From Clostridium paraputrificum (GTDB lineage: Bacteria; Bacillota; Clostridia; Clostridiales; Clostridiaceae), in NCBI RefSeq assembly GCF_900447045.1, contig NZ_UAWH01000014.1, forward strand, positions 1,238,501-1,302,500: a DNA stretch of 64,000 nucleotides. Reading direction: 5' to 3'. Shown in pieces: positions 35,756 to 45,169 of this stretch. Each line of letters begins with the position of its first letter. Position 1 is the first letter of the stretch. A program made the position numbers and the translations under genes. A model generated the notes under the pieces. It was not told where the DNA came from. It worked only from the letters and a program-made list of their open reading frames with translations, and searched no databases.

Positions 35756-36895
35756 GTGCCAATAAATACTATGGATTTATTAGGAGTTACTTTTAATGAA
35801 GAAATAATAGGTAATATGATAGTGGGTTTAATTAATAATTCCAATAATTTCAAAAATGCATTTGGTAAACATATATTGGAGGTACCTGATATAGATAGCT
35901 TTGAAGTAGAAGCTTATACTAAAAATTCTACATCAAGGGGGGTACCAGATATTATTGTAATTGCTGAAAATGCAAATGAAATTGTTATATCTGTTATTGA
36001 GGAGAAATTAAAAGCAAATGAAGGTCATAATCAAACCTTTATTTATACTGAAGAAGTAGCTAAAACAGAGCTTATTCAAGGGTATAATAATGATAAGAAG
36101 GTTAAATTTCAGTGTATCTATTTAACATTGCTTGAGGACGAGCTTAAGGAAGATGATAGGTATATTAATAAAACTTTTAAGGATTTAATAAATGATGTGT
36201 GGGTAGAGATAGAAGATGAAGGATTAAATAGGTTGTATAAAGACTTTGGAGCTAATATGATTAGATATTATAGTCTTAAAGAGCTTCCAGCTAACACACA
36301 GTCTATAAATATTCTTCTTGATAGTAATGAAAAGGAAAAGATGTTTATACACTTTAGGACATTGATGCTTTCATTGGATTACCCAGATAATTTATCTGTA
36401 AGGTTTTTTGGGAAAGGTGCAGGTGGAGACGAGCTAAGTTTTATATCTAAGCTTGTAAAGAGTAGATGGATAGGTAAAGAAGCAAAGTGGGAATATGGAT
36501 TGTATGAAGTTGGAGAAGAAACTTATGAAATTCATATTGAAGCAGAGTTCCATGTTACTAATGAGAAGTTGGTACTATATGTACATTATGAGCCTAATCC
36601 ATATATTACAAGATATAAACTTAAGAATGTTGCAAATAGTAAAAATGTTGACGCATTTGAAAAAAGAAGAAATTTAGTATTAGAAGTTGTACATAATGAA
36701 ATTGATAAACTGGGAGATCCTTATATTAAAAAGTATGAAGGCACAAATAGTATAGCTTATACTGAATTCTATTTTAAACAAGATACAACCATTGGTGATT
36801 TTAAAGAAGTATTTATGAAATATGTATATATTCTATCTCATATTATTGATAAATCTTTAGATATTGTTGATGATAATAGGGAAAATATAAAATAA
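35756..36895 (+). CDS. PD-(D/E)XK nuclease-superfamily protein
   Basis: 379-residue protein with a likely restriction-type nuclease core near its N terminus: GVPDIIVIAENANE followed by ISVIEEKLKANEG, the Asp...Glu-x-Lys arrangement of this fold (Asp in VPD, Glu and Lys in EEK). A second half with beta-rich segments has no recognised motif. The start is a GTG at 35756, because AAAAGGGGG (35740-35747) lies 8 nt upstream of it; a longer frame from 35714 has no such site. Its gene ends 39 nt before the exopolysaccharide operon. Related proteins are often found in defence loci, but no partner genes are here. Confidence 0.7.
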   Translation: MPINTMDLLGVTFNEEIIGNMIVGLINNSNNFKNAFGKHILEVPDIDSFEVEAYTKNSTSRGVPDIIVIAENANEIVISVIEEKLKANEGHNQTFIYTEEVAKTELIQGYNNDKKVKFQCIYLTLLEDELKEDDRYINKTFKDLINDVWVEIEDEGLNRLYKDFGANMIRYYSLKELPANTQSINILLDSNEKEKMFIHFRTLMLSLDYPDNLSVRFFGKGAGGDELSFISKLVKSRWIGKEAKWEYGLYEVGEETYEIHIEAEFHVTNEKLVLYVHYEPNPYITRYKLKNVANSKNVDAFEKRRNLVLEVVHNEIDKLGDPYIKKYEGTNSIAYTEFYFKQDTTIGDFKEVFMKYVYILSHIIDKSLDIVDDNRENIK

Positions 36896-36934
36896 GATAT
36901 AATTAAAGAACTAAAGATAATTAGGTGATTACAA

Positions 36935-38401
36935 ATGAATAAAAGAATTAAAAGAGCTTTATTTGCTCTAGGGCAGAGGATAAGTCCGCAATTATTGACA
37001 TTTTTTCTAATATTGATTATTGGAGGTATTACACTTTTTATCAGACCTATAATTGGTGTTGCCGATAATGGAGATTATTTTAGAATAATGAGTAGTAACG
37101 ATTTATATCATTTGCCAATAGAAGAAGATGAGAAAATTTTGGGATATTTTAATAAGGATTATGGCATTTATGAGTATTATAATGAATCAGAAACTTTATT
37201 GATATCTACTCAATCATTTTTCATAAAACTTGCTTTAGGAATAAATCAAATATTCTATAGTAATAAAATATTTGATATAAGATTTTTAGGGGGCTTACTA
37301 CTCTTTGTACACTCCATAGCAGGATATTTATTAGTAAAAGTATTTACATCATATTTAAAAAAAGAAAGATTAAAATATCTAATTTCTTTGTTATATGTTG
37401 TAATATTTTGTGATACTGGATATATATCTTACTTCAATTCTTTCTATGGAGAAGGAGTGGTAGTCCCTACGTTTTTATTAAGTATAGGAATAATATTATA
37501 TATTATAAGATTTAATAAAATAAATCTATTAAATCTTATTCTGTTTTCATGTATTGTTTTCTTGTTTTTTGGGGCTAAACAACAATTAGCACCTATTGGT
37601 ATATTAATAGCAATACTTATTTTAAGAGTAGCATTTTCTACTAAAGATAAAATCATAAGAGCAGGTTCTATAGCATTATCCATTATATTTGTAGTATCTG
37701 CATTGTTTTTTTATAAATCTATTAAGGGGGATTTTGATTATATAAATAGATTTCATGCAATGAATAGAGGGGTATTATTACATGAGAATGATCCTGAAAA
37801 AATATTAAAGTACTTTGGAATAGAGGGAAGTTATTCCTTATTAGAAGGTGAAATATTCTATGAGGAAACACCATCAATTTCTCCATATGATGAAAGGTTA
37901 TTAGAAAACTTCTATAATAAATACTCTATTGGATCCATTATAAAATATTACACAACCCACCCATCTGCTTTAAAAAAAGTATTAGATATGGGCTTTAGTA
38001 AAGCTTATGAAATAAGACCAGAGGCAATGGGGAACTTTGAAAAGATAGAAGGGAAGGAATTTGGAGCAAAGAGTAATTTCTTTGTATTATGGAGTTCATT
38101 AAAGAAGTTTATAATGCCTAAAGGACTTTTATTTGCAATAGTGTATTCAGGAGTATATTTTATTTATTCCTTTAAAAGGTATAAAAAAGCTTTTAATAAC
38201 AAGGATAAGAAATCAATTCTCATTGAAGATTGCTTTATATATGTGTATTTGGCTGGGTTATCTCAAATATTCACATCTGTAATAGGAGCAGGAGATGCAG
38301 ATTTATCAAAGCACGTATTTCTATTTAATTTAAGCTTTGATTTGATTTTGATAAATTTTATCGTACAAATGATAAAAAACAGTGGAAAGGAAGTTGACTA
38401 A
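36935..38401 (+). CDS. Polytopic membrane protein, GT-C-like (WsfD-type) candidate
   Basis: 488-residue membrane protein with about ten hydrophobic segments and an early conserved GVADNGDYFRIM loop after the first one (about residue 45), as in the WsfD-type glycan hexose transferase family. A large extracellular loop (about residues 265-345) lies between helices. First gene of a tight five-gene operon with GGDEF-like, DUF2334-like, GT2 and BcsB-like genes (2-nt gap to the next). Probably acts on a polysaccharide; the reaction is inferred. Confidence 0.65.
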   Translation: MNKRIKRALFALGQRISPQLLTFFLILIIGGITLFIRPIIGVADNGDYFRIMSSNDLYHLPIEEDEKILGYFNKDYGIYEYYNESETLLISTQSFFIKLALGINQIFYSNKIFDIRFLGGLLLFVHSIAGYLLVKVFTSYLKKERLKYLISLLYVVIFCDTGYISYFNSFYGEGVVVPTFLLSIGIILYIIRFNKINLLNLILFSCIVFLFFGAKQQLAPIGILIAILILRVAFSTKDKIIRAGSIALSIIFVVSALFFYKSIKGDFDYINRFHAMNRGVLLHENDPEKILKYFGIEGSYSLLEGEIFYEETPSISPYDERLLENFYNKYSIGSIIKYYTTHPSALKKVLDMGFSKAYEIRPEAMGNFEKIEGKEFGAKSNFFVLWSSLKKFIMPKGLLFAIVYSGVYFIYSFKRYKKAFNNKDKKSILIEDCFIYVYLAGLSQIFTSVIGAGDADLSKHVFLFNLSFDLILINFIVQMIKNSGKEVD

Positions 38402-38403
38402 GG

Positions 38404-39252
38404 ATGAATGATTATAAAGCAAATAATAAAATAGATATATCTATAAGTTTACTTATAGCATATTTTTTAATACTGTCCATTTCTTTTAATTACTTAAACT
38501 TAGGTTCTGACATTAAGAATTATATAATGATTACACTTGTAATGATTGTAGCCTTAGCAAGTTATTATTTAAGTAGAACTTTTGTTTTAGTAATAATCTT
38601 AATAATAGACTTTGTCTATACCTCCTATAACTTTTTAATTTCTGTGATTTCTAATGTGAAAATAGAGGAAGAAGTTTTTTTCTGGATAGTTATAATACCT
38701 GTAACTGCATTGGTTGTATCCTTCTTATCAGAAGAAATTAAGAATCTTGAAAATAATTATGCAAAGATAATTTCATATAATGAAAAGTTTATAAAGGTAG
38801 ATATATCAACTGGATTAAGAAATTTAAGTGCCTTTATGGAAGAAATGCCTGTATATATTAACCTTTATAAAAGATATAACGTTCAAGTAAGTCTAATTCT
38901 TGTGAGAATTAAACATGGAAATAGGCTTGTAAAGATTGTAGGAAAAGAATATTTTAATAAGGTTTTAGTTAAGTGCTCAGAAGAATTAAGTGATTCCTTA
39001 AGGTTTGAAGATAGAAAATATATTCTAGATGATGACACATTTGCTTTTATTATAATTTCAGATAAGGATGGAACTAGTATTGTAAAAAATAGACTGAAAA
39101 AATCTATAGGTGAATTAAAAATTGGAAAAGAACAGCTATATAATGATTTAAATATAGAAGTTCAAATAGGTTCATACACTATAAATGAATCAATAAATGA
39201 TTCAATGGATTTCATTGAAAGAGCAGAGAAGGAATTGGAATACGATGTTTAA
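38404..39252 (+). CDS. Degenerate GGDEF protein with intact I-site, probable c-di-GMP receptor
   Basis: 282 residues: four membrane helices in the first 108, then a cytoplasmic GGDEF fold (about 130-280) with the opening DISTGLRNLSAF. The catalytic GGDEF motif is replaced by DDDTF (209-213), so it cannot make c-di-GMP. The inhibitory-site motif RxxD is kept as RFED (200-203), exactly five residues upstream, as in active cyclases where it binds c-di-GMP. Such degenerate proteins (PelD, Listeria PssE) are c-di-GMP receptors switching on exopolysaccharide synthesis. It lies inside such an operon, and the last 8 nt overlap the next gene. Role is inference. Confidence 0.75.
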   Translation: MNDYKANNKIDISISLLIAYFLILSISFNYLNLGSDIKNYIMITLVMIVALASYYLSRTFVLVIILIIDFVYTSYNFLISVISNVKIEEEVFFWIVIIPVTALVVSFLSEEIKNLENNYAKIISYNEKFIKVDISTGLRNLSAFMEEMPVYINLYKRYNVQVSLILVRIKHGNRLVKIVGKEYFNKVLVKCSEELSDSLRFEDRKYILDDDTFAFIIISDKDGTSIVKNRLKKSIGELKIGKEQLYNDLNIEVQIGSYTINESINDSMDFIERAEKELEYDV

Positions 39253-40534
39253 AAAAAGGAGCTTGGTATTTCTTTTATGTATAATGCTATTTTCTACATT
39301 TTCTGTTAGAACTATAAAAGCAGATACTGAAAATAAGTATTTTCTAATTATATTTGATAGCTATAAGGAGTTTACAGCTAATGAGAATTTGTTAAATAAA
39401 TTAGTAAGAGTTATGGTAACAAGTGGCTCTGACTTAAAAATAAAAAGGTGGAATGAATACACAAATGAGGATGTGGTTAATGCCTCAGGTGTTGTAGTTT
39501 TAGCCGTTGAAGATGAGCTGAATAATGAGGTTAATAGTATAAAAGAGAATAATTCAAATGTAGTTACCTTTAATGAAAGTAATTTAGATATGTTAGATAG
39601 AGGAAATGAACTAATTTTAAAAAGATATCTAGAGAGGGAATTTAATATAGATAATTCTAAAAAAGGCACTTATCTTGTTTTAAAAAATGTCTATCCATAT
39701 GATAGTTTAAAAGAATTGGTTGAAAAAGTAGAGTATCTAAAAGAAAGAGGAATTAACTTTATTGTAGATGCAATGCCTGTGTTTAAAAATCAAAATTTTG
39801 ATTCTATGAAAAGATATACTGAAGCCTTAAGGTATTGTGCTGCAAATGGAGGAACAATATTTATATCATCACCATATATATATCAGTCTCAAAATATTCA
39901 GGTTAGTGAGCTTATTAGTAAAATGACTTTAGCATATGAAAGTTTTGTTAATTATTGGATATATCCAGTGGGGCTTACAGTACCAAATGAGTGGATATAT
40001 AGTTATGATAAAGAAAACTTTATAAACAGAAGCAATTCAGTTTTGCTTTGGAATAATAGAGATATAGGAAATCTAAATATAAGGAGTCTTAATATTAAAG
40101 GAATAAAAAATGTTCTTGTGGAAGAGGAGTGGAAAAAGCTAGATAAGGAATATTACCATGGAGTAGCTTTAGCTATTAATGGAAACACCGAAAATGATTT
40201 GTTTCAAAAAACAGTAGAAGAAATGTTATCATCAGGAATTGTTTTTTCAAATCCTACTAAAAGAATGGATATGGAGATTTCTTTTGGTAACTATAAAATT
40301 GAAGGGAATTATAAAGGGATATTTCTAAATGGGAAAAGTGTATATACTGAAAGGTTTATATCTAATAAAGAATATAGTAAGGCTTTTATTAATGAAGAAA
40401 TAGAGGAAGAAGATAAGGTGAGTTTAAGTGACTTTAATAAAGGGATATTTACTATTACATTAATAGCAATATGTATTTTTATAATTTTCTTTTTTAATAG
40501 TAGAAGAATTGATAAAAAGAAATATTTCAAGTAG
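39245..40534 (+). CDS. DUF2334-like secreted/membrane protein (degenerate deacetylase fold)
   Basis: 429 residues. A signal peptide (about 1-26) leads to an extracellular domain with the order of DUF2334: a strand LVLKNVYPYDSLKELVEKV, then VEYLKERGINFIVDAMPVF, then AANGGTIFISSPYIYQ, and a C-terminal membrane helix (about 400-420). In active relatives the first strand carries an Asp pair (IEDV) and the later one HGYTHQ; here they read KNV and SSPYIYQ, so metal-binding residues are lost. The start at 39245 overlaps the upstream gene by 8 nt. Its position between the c-di-GMP receptor and synthase suggests a non-catalytic role in polymer export. Confidence 0.7.
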   Translation: MFKKRSLVFLLCIMLFSTFSVRTIKADTENKYFLIIFDSYKEFTANENLLNKLVRVMVTSGSDLKIKRWNEYTNEDVVNASGVVVLAVEDELNNEVNSIKENNSNVVTFNESNLDMLDRGNELILKRYLEREFNIDNSKKGTYLVLKNVYPYDSLKELVEKVEYLKERGINFIVDAMPVFKNQNFDSMKRYTEALRYCAANGGTIFISSPYIYQSQNIQVSELISKMTLAYESFVNYWIYPVGLTVPNEWIYSYDKENFINRSNSVLLWNNRDIGNLNIRSLNIKGIKNVLVEEEWKKLDKEYYHGVALAINGNTENDLFQKTVEEMLSSGIVFSNPTKRMDMEISFGNYKIEGNYKGIFLNGKSVYTERFISNKEYSKAFINEEIEEEDKVSLSDFNKGIFTITLIAICIFIIFFFNSRRIDKKKYFK

Positions 40535-40548
40535 GTGGGTAAAGGAAT

Positions 40549-41802
40549 ATGAATATTTTTGACTATCTTTTATTATACTCCCTAGGGACTATATGGGTTG
40601 TTATAACTGTAAACATTGTCTTAGTAATTGGAGGGTATATTTATTATACAAAAACAAATGACAAAAAAATGAAAGAGGAATTGGAGCATTATCCATTTGT
40701 AAGTATTATGGTACCTGCGCATAATGAAGGAATTGTAATAGAGAAGACTGCAGTATCATTGTTAAATTTGGATTATCCAGAGGATAGATATGAAGTAATA
40801 ATTATAAATGATAATTCATCAGATAATTCAGCTGAAATACTAGAAAACGTAAAAAATAGGTATCCAAATAGAAACTTCATTGTAATAAATACAGATAATA
40901 TAACAGGTGGTAAGGGAAAATCTAATGCATTAAATATTGCCTTAGATTTAAGTAGGGGTGAATATTTAGCTATATATGATGCTGATAATACGCCAGAGTC
41001 TAAAGCATTAAAATACCTAGTTCAAACCATAGAAGAAGATAAACAATTAGGTGCTGTTATAGGGAAGTTTAGATGTAGAAATAAGAAAGTAAATATGTTA
41101 ACTGCCTTTATAAATATTGAAACTTTAGCTTTCCAGTGGATGTCACAGGCTGGAAGGTGGCAGTTCTTTAATTTATGTACCATTCCTGGCACAAACTTTA
41201 TTATAAGAAGATCTTTAATAGAAGAAATGGGGGGATGGGACACAAAAGCAGTTACAGAAGATACTGAAATAAGTTTTAGATTATATAGAATGGGGTATAA
41301 AATTAAATTTATGCCACTTGCTGTAACTTGGGAGCAAGAACCTCAAACATTAAAGGTTTGGTTTAAGCAAAGGACAAGATGGGCAAAAGGAAATATATAT
41401 GTGGTTTTAAAGAATGTTAAATATATTTTTGCAAGGGATTCAGGAGCAACACGATTTGATATTGCTTATTATGTTATGGTATATTTTTTCTTTTTAAGTG
41501 CAAATATTATTTCGGATTTATTATTTATTTTATCAATGTTGGGGCTTATTACATTAAATATTGAAGGGTATGGTATTGCACTATGGGTTATGGCAGTATC
41601 TGTTTTTATATTATCATTGCTGGTGTGTATATCTACAGAAAAAGGGGAATTGACTTTAAAGAATTTCTTTATTATAGCCATAATGTATTTTACATATTGT
41701 AAGCTTTGGGGTATAGTAGCTGGATTTGGTTTCTATAGTTTTATGAAGGACACGATTTTAAAGCAAGAGGTTAAATGGTATAAAACTGAAAGGTTTGAAT
41801 AA
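40549..41802 (+). CDS. Family 2 glycosyltransferase, cellulose-synthase-like (BcsA/CcsA type, no PilZ)
   Basis: 417-residue processive polysaccharide synthase. One N-terminal and three C-terminal membrane segments surround a cytoplasmic GT2 domain with the ordered motifs INDNSSD (Asp88), DAD (144-146), TED (Asp238) and QRTRW (274-278), the signature of processive synthases. Bacterial BcsA normally ends in a c-di-GMP binding PilZ domain; none is present, so control would fall to the I-site protein two genes upstream. The BcsB-like gene follows after 17 nt. The polymer sugar is unknown. Confidence 0.9.
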   Translation: MNIFDYLLLYSLGTIWVVITVNIVLVIGGYIYYTKTNDKKMKEELEHYPFVSIMVPAHNEGIVIEKTAVSLLNLDYPEDRYEVIIINDNSSDNSAEILENVKNRYPNRNFIVINTDNITGGKGKSNALNIALDLSRGEYLAIYDADNTPESKALKYLVQTIEEDKQLGAVIGKFRCRNKKVNMLTAFINIETLAFQWMSQAGRWQFFNLCTIPGTNFIIRRSLIEEMGGWDTKAVTEDTEISFRLYRMGYKIKFMPLAVTWEQEPQTLKVWFKQRTRWAKGNIYVVLKNVKYIFARDSGATRFDIAYYVMVYFFFLSANIISDLLFILSMLGLITLNIEGYGIALWVMAVSVFILSLLVCISTEKGELTLKNFFIIAIMYFTYCKLWGIVAGFGFYSFMKDTILKQEVKWYKTERFE

Positions 41803-41819
41803 GGGAGTAGGAGGTACTA

Positions 41820-43934
41820 ATGAAGAAGAATATAAAAGAACTTTTAAAGATAATTAGTTTGATTTTAGTTGTAAGTTTTATTATACCAGTAAATATTGCT
41901 ACAGCTTTTCCTAAAAATAGTTATACATATACAAATGAAACTTATATAAGTAAGATTGATTTAAATAGTAATATTACTTTTCATGGAGTATTTGATAGTT
42001 ATAGATGGATTTTTAATACTAAGAGTAAAGAAGGAATTGAAAGAGCAACTTTAAACTTAGAGATAGAATTAACAGATGTGTTAGCTGATAAAGTAAAGAG
42101 CTACTTAACATTTTCTCTAAATGGATCTCAATTTTATTCTATGGAAATAAATAAGAGAAATGGAGAGCCAGAAACTATCACTATAAATTTACCTGGTTAT
42201 TTATTGAAAGATGGATCTAATGAAGTTAAAGTAGAAGGATATTTAAGATGCAGTGATGAACCCTGCACTGATGATTATAATACTGCAAACTGGTTAGTTT
42301 TGGGAGGAAAATCAAATATAGAATTAGTAGAAAAGGCTAAAGTATATGGAAATAAAATTATAGAATTCCCTTATGGATTATCAGAAAGCTATGATTCTAA
42401 TAATAAAATAATAATTCCTGATAAGTATACAGATGGTGAATTATCATCTGCTCTAAAATTCCAAACTCTTTTAGGAGGGATTAATGGTAATGGGGAAATA
42501 GTAAAATGGAGCGATAGAGGAGATTTATCAAAAAGTAATGTTATATTTATAGGTTCTAAAGAAGAGGGGGAAAGTAATCTTCCAATAATAAGCAATGATA
42601 TAAAAGATTTGCCCTTAGATAATGAAGCTTATATAGGAGTAAATAATTCACCTTTTTCTACAAGAAGTGATTTAAAGCTAATTTCTATAATTTCAAATAG
42701 TGAAACTGAATTAGAGAGTGCTATTAAGTTTTTGATGAATAAGGATATATATGGTCAAGTTTCATCAAGTTCAACCTTTGTAAATAGTAATCTTGATTTA
42801 GATAAAGAGATAAAGCCAATTAGCTCTATAATTACCCTAGATGAATTAGGGATAAGTGAAATGAAAGTGGAAGGACTTTTTAGAAAAGAAGTTAAGATTG
42901 GATATGCCTTACCTAAGAATAAAAAGTTATCTCCAGGAGATAAGCTTGAATTAAATTTAAGATATTCTGAAAATCTTGATTTTGATAGGTCTTTATTTAC
43001 TGTATATATAAATGATACTCCAATAGGTAGTAAAAAGTTAGAGAGGGAAAAAGCTAATAATGATAATATATCAATAGTTATTCCTAAAGATGTTTTAAAT
43101 ACATCATACCTAGAAATAAAATTAGCTTATGATTTAAATTTAAAAGGTGTAGAGTGTGAGAAGAATCAGCATGAACAACCATGGGGATTGGTAACTGGAG
43201 ATTCATATATACAAATTAATAGTAGAAATACAAATGAGTTTTATTTTAATAATTATCCTGCGCCATTTGTTCAGGATTGGGATATAAATGATACCATGTT
43301 TATTATTCCGGATAACCTTCCATCTAAGGATTTAACTGCTTTAGGAAATATGGCTAACCTTATGGGAAAAGGCATGAGATACAACCTTGGTAAAATAGGA
43401 GCAGTAAGTATAGGTAACTTAAAGGATGAACATAAGGATAATAATATTATAGTTTATGGTACGCCTAATAGTAATAAGCTTATAAAGGAACTAAATAATT
43501 CATTATGGTTTAAGTATGATAAAGATTGGAGTAAATTCTTATCTAATGAAAAATTATATTTAATGGATGACTATGCTAAAAACATTGCAACATTTCAGTT
43601 AGATTACTCTAGCTACAGTAGTGGAAAGTTTATGTTAGTTCTAACATCTCCAAATGAAGAACTACTAACTAAGAGTTTGGTGTATCTAGGAAAAGAAACA
43701 GAGGTATATAAGTTGTATGGAGATGGAGCTGTTATTGATATAGATGGTAATGTAAGAAACTTTAAGTATAAAGAGTCAGAAGAGGCACCTATGTATGAAC
43801 AATTAAAAGGACTAGAAGGTGGGGAAAAAACATTATTGATTATATCAGGATTAATCTTTGTCTTTATAATTGCAGCTGCAGTATTTTACCTAAATAAGAA
43901 TAGAGATATTATAAGAAGCAAGAAAAATAAATAG
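41820..43934 (+). CDS. BcsB-like cellulose synthase regulatory subunit
   Basis: 704-residue surface protein. A signal peptide (about 1-29) is followed by two carbohydrate-binding-like and flavodoxin-like modules repeated twice (ATLNLEIELTD and KLELNLRYSE; FKQTLLGG and MFIIPDNLP regions), and a C-terminal membrane helix (about 677-697) with a basic tail. This is the BcsB architecture, which guides the polymer outside and activates the synthase. AGGAGG precedes the ATG. Last gene of the operon, followed by a strong terminator. Confidence 0.85.
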   Translation: MKKNIKELLKIISLILVVSFIIPVNIATAFPKNSYTYTNETYISKIDLNSNITFHGVFDSYRWIFNTKSKEGIERATLNLEIELTDVLADKVKSYLTFSLNGSQFYSMEINKRNGEPETITINLPGYLLKDGSNEVKVEGYLRCSDEPCTDDYNTANWLVLGGKSNIELVEKAKVYGNKIIEFPYGLSESYDSNNKIIIPDKYTDGELSSALKFQTLLGGINGNGEIVKWSDRGDLSKSNVIFIGSKEEGESNLPIISNDIKDLPLDNEAYIGVNNSPFSTRSDLKLISIISNSETELESAIKFLMNKDIYGQVSSSSTFVNSNLDLDKEIKPISSIITLDELGISEMKVEGLFRKEVKIGYALPKNKKLSPGDKLELNLRYSENLDFDRSLFTVYINDTPIGSKKLEREKANNDNISIVIPKDVLNTSYLEIKLAYDLNLKGVECEKNQHEQPWGLVTGDSYIQINSRNTNEFYFNNYPAPFVQDWDINDTMFIIPDNLPSKDLTALGNMANLMGKGMRYNLGKIGAVSIGNLKDEHKDNNIIVYGTPNSNKLIKELNNSLWFKYDKDWSKFLSNEKLYLMDDYAKNIATFQLDYSSYSSGKFMLVLTSPNEELLTKSLVYLGKETEVYKLYGDGAVIDIDGNVRNFKYKESEEAPMYEQLKGLEGGEKTLLIISGLIFVFIIAAAVFYLNKNRDIIRSKKNK

Positions 43935-43942
43935 AAATGTGA

Positions 43943-43975
43943 AAAAGTACTTGGATTTTTCTAAGTACTTTTTTT
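43943..43975 (+). terminator. Terminator of the exopolysaccharide operon
   Basis: Stem AAAGTACTT/AAGTACTTT with T7. Confidence 0.85.
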
Positions 43976-44057
43976 ATCTTTAGTATGGTACGGTGGATAA
44001 TATATAAGTATAATGTATATTGAATTTTAATTTAAAAAGCTACATTAGGAGGAACAG

Positions 44058-44939
44058 ATGAATTTTAATAATTTGAGTAATAGAACAAAAGGAATAATAT
44101 TTATAATACTATCAGCCTTTGGATTTGCTATGATGTCAGCCTTTGTTAAGTTAGCTGGGGATTTACCATCCTTTCAAAAAACTTTTTTTAGAAATCTAGT
44201 ATCTGCAATAGTTGCTTTAATTTTAATTTTAAAACACAAGGAAAGTTTATTTGGTAAAAAGGAAAACCAAAAGACTTTAATAATGAGATCAACCTTTGGT
44301 ACATTAGGAATAGTTCTAAATTATTATGCTATAGATAGACTTATTCTATCAGATGCAAATATGCTAAATAAATTAAGTCCATTTTTTGTAATAATATTTT
44401 CTGCTTTGTTCTTAAAAGAGAAGATTAATTTTAAACAGGGATTAGCTTTAGTTATAGCTTTCTCAGGAGCTTTATTCATTATAAAACCAAGTTTTAATTT
44501 TGAAATGATTCCTGCTTTAGCTGGTATAGGTGGCGCAATTTTTGCAGCAGCAGCTTACACTTGCCTTAGAGTCTTAGGAGGAAAAGAAAAACATTATACA
44601 ATAGTATTTTATTTCTCTGCCTTTTCATTAGTGGCAATATTCCCATTTATGATGGCAGTATATAAATCTATGACAATGACTCAGCTTATGTATTTATTAT
44701 TAGCTGGTGTCTTTGCAAGTGTTGGACAGTTTGGAATAACATTAGCATATAAATATGCTCCTGCAAAAGAAATTTCTATTTTTGATTATTCAAATATAAT
44801 TTTCTCAGCATTAATTAGTTTTGTTATCTTTGGAGCATTACCAGATTATTTAAGTGTTATTGGATATTTAATAATATTTGGAGCATCGTTGTTTATGTTT
44901 TTATATAATAAGAAGCTGGATAAAAAGATAAGAAGGTAA
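44058..44939 (+). CDS. EamA/DMT family transporter
   Basis: 293-residue membrane protein with ten predicted helices in two EamA repeats (first AFGFAMMSAFVKLAG, second GIGGAIFAAAAYTCLRVLGG). Typically exports amino acids or metabolites; the substrate cannot be told. AGGAGG lies just before the ATG. Monocistronic, followed at a distance by a shared hairpin. Confidence 0.88.
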   Translation: MNFNNLSNRTKGIIFIILSAFGFAMMSAFVKLAGDLPSFQKTFFRNLVSAIVALILILKHKESLFGKKENQKTLIMRSTFGTLGIVLNYYAIDRLILSDANMLNKLSPFFVIIFSALFLKEKINFKQGLALVIAFSGALFIIKPSFNFEMIPALAGIGGAIFAAAAYTCLRVLGGKEKHYTIVFYFSAFSLVAIFPFMMAVYKSMTMTQLMYLLLAGVFASVGQFGITLAYKYAPAKEISIFDYSNIIFSALISFVIFGALPDYLSVIGYLIIFGASLFMFLYNKKLDKKIRR

Positions 44940-45073
44940 AAAGAGTTAATGTAGATGCCTGAATATTTTTTTCTTCTTGCTATCTCAAATCTCCAAATCA
45001 TTCTTTATAAATTCTAAAAATGAATATATTGAAGAAACAACAAAGCTTATTGGAAGTTTTGAATTTAATAAGA

Positions 45074-45125
45074 AAAGGAGTTGTCCCAATAGAGAAAAAT
45101 TATTATCTATTGAGACAGCTCCTTT
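45074..45125. terminator. Bidirectional terminator between convergent genes
   Basis: Twenty-pair imperfect stem AAAGGAGTTGTCCCAATAGA against TCTATTGAGACAGCTCCTTT. The 45 bases on either side hold no gene. Confidence 0.8.
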
Positions 45126-45169
45126 ATTTTAAATTTATTATATTAATTATCTATCTTATTTTGATTATC

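Noticed and set aside
36896..36934. c-di-GMP riboswitch before the exopolysaccharide operon.
   Set aside because: The gap is 39 nt, too short for GEMM-I or GEMM-II folds.
44940..45073. Possible gene remnant after the DMT transporter.
   Set aside because: Short open stretch without ribosome binding site or recognisable protein; treated as plain intergenic DNA.
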